Shown piece after piece: positions 60,591-64,000 of a stretch of DNA of 64,000 nt. The translations under genes were made by a program, and so were the position numbers. The DNA is from Cryptomeria japonica (taxonomy: Eukaryota > Streptophyta > Pinopsida > Cupressales > Cupressaceae): contig NC_081410.1 in assembly GCF_030272615.1 (NCBI RefSeq), positions 118,737,140 to 118,801,139 of the forward strand, written 5' to 3'. The notes under the pieces are model-generated. The model was not told the DNA's origin and ran no database searches. It saw only the letters and a list, made by a program, of their open reading frames with translations. Numbering within the stretch: position 1 is the first letter of the stretch; each line of letters opens with the position of its first letter.

Positions 60591-60755
60591 AGAATTTGAA
60601 TGGTAGTTGCTGTAAATTGGGTCGAGATAATCAGAATTTGAATGGTAGTTGTTGTAAATTGGGTCGAGATAAATTTTAAATATGAATATTAATTTGAATG
60701 GTAGTTGTTGTAAATTGGGTCAAGATAAATTTTAAATATGAATATTAATTTGGTT
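60591..60755. repeat. Triplicated GAATGGTAGTTG...GGGTCGAGATAA unit
   Basis: Three copies of a unit of about 36 bp containing TTTGAATGGTAGTTG(C/T)TGT and AAATTGGGTC(G/A)AGATAA start near 60591, 60632 and 60691. TTTTAAATATGAATATTAAT also follows the last two. It is about 150-310 bp before the ATG of the NPF relic, and the intact copy lacks the expansion. Confidence 0.88.
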
Positions 60756-60904
60756 AATATTGGTTTTGAATTAGATTGTGTGATAGTTTTTTGTATCGAC
60801 AGTTTGAATCACATACTATGATCCACCATCAGAATGAAGAATGCTAATAGTTTGCTCATGAATTGAAGTCTAACAATAATCTCGGATTTTCCACAGTCGA
60901 TCCA

Positions 60905-61431
60905 ATGGACAAATCAGTGCAGTTGTCCTCCCCATTGAGAGTGCAGGAAGGATTACATTCAAGAACTGAGGATGCTCCTGTGAAAAAGAAAAGGACTAAT
61001 AAGGGTGGATGGAAAATAATGCCTTTTATTATAGGTAGGAAACCAGATCCTTAGTTTTCTTAATGCTTTGTTCTTTTGATTTTATTTAGATTGAAAAGAT
61101 ATAAAATGAGTTCCATGATGCAAAAAGATCTATATTTTCTTCTCAAAACACAATTGTACTTGCTTACTACAATTGTAGGGATTGTTATTATGGTGTTATA
61201 TATAACTTGGCAGGAAATGAGGGTTGTGCAAATCTTGCAACGGCCAGCTTATCTGCTAACCTGGTGGTGTTCTTGATACAACAATATAAGCTGGATCAGC
61301 TTGAAGCTGCAAAGATTTCAAACATCTGGGGAGGAATAAAAGATATATCACCCATTCTTGGTGCTATTGTGGCGGATTCTTATCTAGGAAGGTTTTGGAC
61401 AATCCTCGTGGCCTCTTTCACTTACATAATG
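60905..61431 (+). pseudogene. Partial NPF duplicate, exons 1 and 2 only
   Basis: Exon 1 is 60905-61034 and exon 2 is 61214-61431, with the same GT-AG junctions and phases as the intact gene. The protein start MDKSVQLSSPLRVQEGLHSR, then KGGWKIMPFI and GNEGCANLATASLSANL, is close to the intact copy. It lacks seven residues in the N-terminal region. The helix-1 site reads EGCAN, again without ExxE[K/R]. Intron 2 similarity continues to about 63040, but exon 3 and exon 4 do not follow within the window. The sequence changes at about 63045 to an antisense LINE. Both exons are open. A short truncated product or a rescued exon 3 beyond 64000 cannot be excluded. Confidence 0.85.
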
Positions 61432-62199
61432 GTAGGCAAATTTTAACTTTTGCATCTAGTAGATAAGTGAAATTTTATAACTTGAATTGAATTGTAAACT
61501 TTGACATAATTATTTTGTTTGGGGTCTCTGTAAGTTTTCCATCTGAAATTAGCTGGTTGGTCCCTCCCAAAAACAAGAATCTATTTTTAAGTTACTTTGC
61601 ATTTGAGTTCATAGCTTGCTTTAAACACAACTTTTGCATCCATATGTTATTTGATGACAAAAGAACATATTATCCATATTTCTTGGGCTTATTTTTCAAA
61701 GGCTTAAATTGCCTTTAATTTTCATGACATGTAGATCTTGAAAAGTGCCATGCAATTTACATCTCAAGTGAACAGCTAGCATCAAATTTCTATAAAAGTA
61801 AATTATTATGCAAGAACAATTATTGATCAAAGCTTGAAAGGAATAATAGGATCTTCAAAATTTTTTTCTCAAGCGTAAATGAGGTAATCAATAAGTTAAA
61901 GTTAAAGTTCAAGAGAATTATTGCTGAAGTGGTCATGTCTAATTTTAGAAATCAAGCCTATTTAAACATCATTTTGTTCTTCCTACAATGATTCTATCCT
62001 TAAGCATCGGTCTTTCCTAAGCTCTTCCCACCTTAGGTTCCCTCCTTTTTCAGAAACCTCCTTCATATAGAAATCTGGTCGTGGCGATTCCTCTCTTTTC
62101 TAAAATGGACATAGAAATGAATTCTTTTATAGTTTACGATATCGGATGATCTATTTTTGTGTCTACAAATGACTTATAGTAATATGAGCCTATCTTGTA

Positions 62200-62830
62200 C
62201 TCCATTTAGGAGGTGCCTAAATATGTTACAAATGAGGCATACATACCATACCCTACCCCTAGATGATTTGAATTTATGACCTATCTTTCAAGAGTTCAAG
62301 TTCTCCACTGTTAGATCAAATCACGGTCAAAGTAAACTTAGATGGAGTGTCACATGGTAATCTTGGAACTTGATGAGTCTACTATGTCATTAGGAATAGT
62401 GATGGTCAACTCCTTCTGATGTGAGTGGTAAAGCCAACAAGAGTGCTAATAATGAAACAAAATCCCAAGAACTTCTTTTGGGCTAGTCTGGACCAAGACA
62501 CAAAACTTTAGGAAAATTCAAATAGCTCTCTTCTTATTATAAATGCTATCAAAAATAAGAAAATAATGAATTGTAGAATCAAAAACATAATGAAAGAAGA
62601 TTGGCAACTCCTTGAAAGATTTGATTATGACACTTGTGACCATTACTATAGGGAATATATCAAGGCCATGGACACTCAAGCTAACATGGATCTTGACCAA
62701 TTTGAACAAATCAAAGAACTCTCCTCCACTATTTGGCAGTTCTCTAAAAATTGTTGTTACTTTTGATCAAACACATTTATAGGTTGTTTCTTACGATCAT
62801 TGTTACATAGTTTATTGTGCTTAATTGCAA
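62200..62830 (+). pseudogene. LINE RNase H relic in intron 2 of the NPF duplicate
   Basis: Read through stops, the + strand gives VKVNLDGVSHGNLGT, SLLIINAIKNKK and a terminal DTCDHYYREYIKAMDTQANM. These are the start, middle and end of the RNase H domain at the C-terminus of plant LINE ORF2. The intact NPF gene's intron lacks this segment: homology resumes at about 62869 (TTTCCTACTCCTA), so it is an insertion. Confidence 0.72.
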
Positions 62831-63049
62831 TGTTTTGGCATGGATACAAATATTTATCTCCAGTTAAGGTTTTTTAAATTTCCTACTCCTACTTGAAGCT
62901 CCATTTTTATTTCTTAGTTAGGTTATTGTATTTTTGTCTTTTATTATAAATAAAAGTACACATGCACTACCATCTTCCATCTTTTAAAAAAATATATTGA
63001 TCAAAGTCAAATTACTATATTATAAAAGTCTTAGAAACTAAAATTTGAT

Positions 63050-64000
63050 GAGTAAGAGATCACTAACTAGTCTTTCATTTATGTCTCAAATAAAATTATA
63101 GATGTCAGCAGATATTTTAACAAAATATTATATAAAGAATAATCGTTAATCAAATCTATTAGATTATTATTATTGATGGAGAGTCTTATGTGAGTACCAT
63201 TTTTATAAGAAGGTTTTTCAAAAACCCACCATCTCTAAGAAACAAAGGGATCCATAAAATTAACAAAGCAAAAAATCCTAATGAAAAGGATTAGAATGAT
63301 CAAACCAAATCATTGTGAAGGGATGTATAAAATATGAAGATTGAGCATAAGGAAAGGATTCCCAATCTATGACATTCTAAATTTGATTAAAATTAGAGAC
63401 TATTATATAGTCTACACCAATATTCCATTCTCTAACAATATGAATAAAAAAGAGATGAAACCAATTTTTGTTAAAGAAAAAGAATTTGATCCATAAATAT
63501 ACCAACCTCAAAGAAGATTTATGAGACTTTCTATTATCAAGTGAGACCAAAATCATTAATCCATCTATTATCTTCTTCCAAACTAGTTCACAATATTTCT
63601 TTAAATTGACAAAGATGTCTCTAAGTCTTTATTTGATTAATAGTACCCATAGTAGAATTAAAAATTCAAAGTAAATTAAGTTAGTAATATCTTGCCCAAA
63701 TCCAAATATCTCCACAACACCTGGATTCCTATGTGAAGAACCATTAGTACTAATTTTAGAAAACCCAATGGAGGAGAGGATAATTTAACAAAAAGTAAAG
63801 AGGTAGAAGTAGGAGGACATATCAAACCAGCCAAAATTTAAATAAACAATTAGCATGAACAAGAGGTTGGTTCTAGATATGCCACCATTGTCTCCTAAGA
63901 CCTTAAAAAAAACACTAAAATAAAAGATGATGCACACACTCCTCATTATCCCTACAGAGAACACATTAGAAAGACATTTGAATACTCTCTCTATCATGTT
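63050..64000 (-). mobile_element. 3' part of a LINE on the minus strand
   Basis: The minus strand encodes the zinc-finger and RNase H region of a plant LINE ORF2. CXXC/HH-like fragments are at 63860-63990. ISTNGSSHRNPGVVEIFG at about 63700-63750 matches the RNase H start (x-DG-S-x-GNPG), and a HIVREWN segment is near 63420-63440. Stops are frequent. It replaces the sequence where exon 3 of the NPF duplicate should begin and continues past the window edge. Confidence 0.68.

Noticed and set aside
60863-60904. Upstream in-frame ATG giving a 14-residue extension of the NPF duplicate
   Set aside because: The intact copy starts at the equivalent of 60905, and the sequence upstream of that ATG is not conserved as protein between the copies.

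Overview
This is plant nuclear DNA: one intact spliced gene set in a dense nest of plant retroelements. Ty1/copia and Ty3/gypsy elements, LTR fragments, LINE fragments with DUF4283 or RNase H domains, a MITE and a SINE fill almost everything else. The many layers of old, broken elements and the long spacers suggest a very large genome, and a gymnosperm is plausible. The species cannot be fixed from the sequence alone. I saw no bacterial, organellar, rRNA, tRNA or CRISPR features.

Layout. 1-5.8 kb: the 3' part of a Ty3/gypsy Tat-like element on the + strand. It carries an antisense plant-mobile-domain (PMD) pseudogene, a polypurine tract and a 3' LTR. 5.85-12.08 kb: a complete but decayed chromovirus on the - strand, with both LTRs, a tRNA-iMet primer site, gag, pol, a chromodomain and a perfect 5-bp target duplication (ACTTT). 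12.1-17.5 kb: mostly spacer, with an LTR relic, a MITE of about 470 bp and a very short tRNA-like SINE. 17.5-20.4 kb: a truncated copia element on the - strand. 22.4-23.6 kb: a gypsy integrase relic. 23.6-44.4 kb: a copia element on the + strand, interrupted in its gag-pre-integrase/integrase region by a 12.7-kb Tat element (26544-39236, duplication ACAAT) and in its reverse transcriptase by a solo LTR (40496-41310, duplication GTACC). 44.4-47.2 kb: a second copy of the copia element's left flank, a DUF4283 LINE relic, and about 1.4 kb of GATA/GA-rich satellite-like sequence with a long (AT)n. 48.5-52.6 kb: an intact four-exon NPF (NRT1/PTR) transporter gene. 54-59 kb: LINE and LTR relics, including a solo LTR inside a short retroposon, each with perfect target duplications. 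60-64 kb: a partial duplicate of the NPF gene, broken before exon 3 by a LINE.

How it fits together. The only gene likely to be functional in the host is the NPF gene at 49138-52553 (predicted 580 aa). Its neighbour at 60905 shares promoter, exon 1, intron 1 and exon 2 and is a tandem-duplicate relic. The retroelements show a clear relative order: the gypsy relic, then copia, then the Tat element and a solo LTR inserted into copia. Many premature stops look like cytosine-deamination products (CGA to TGA, TGG to TAG), as expected for heavily methylated repeats.

Most unusual points: (1) two diverged Tat elements both carry an antisense intron-containing PMD gene, and both have a short-period array of a palindromic GC motif in intron 1 (20-bp and 19-bp periods); (2) the copia element is flanked by a 333-bp direct repeat that is far less diverged than its own LTRs, giving the layout A-element-A'-B; (3) the Tat element has no recognisable gag capsid or zinc knuckle and instead has an acidic ORF with three 'VQG' repeats; (4) both NPF copies lack the family's ExxE[K/R] proton-coupling motif.
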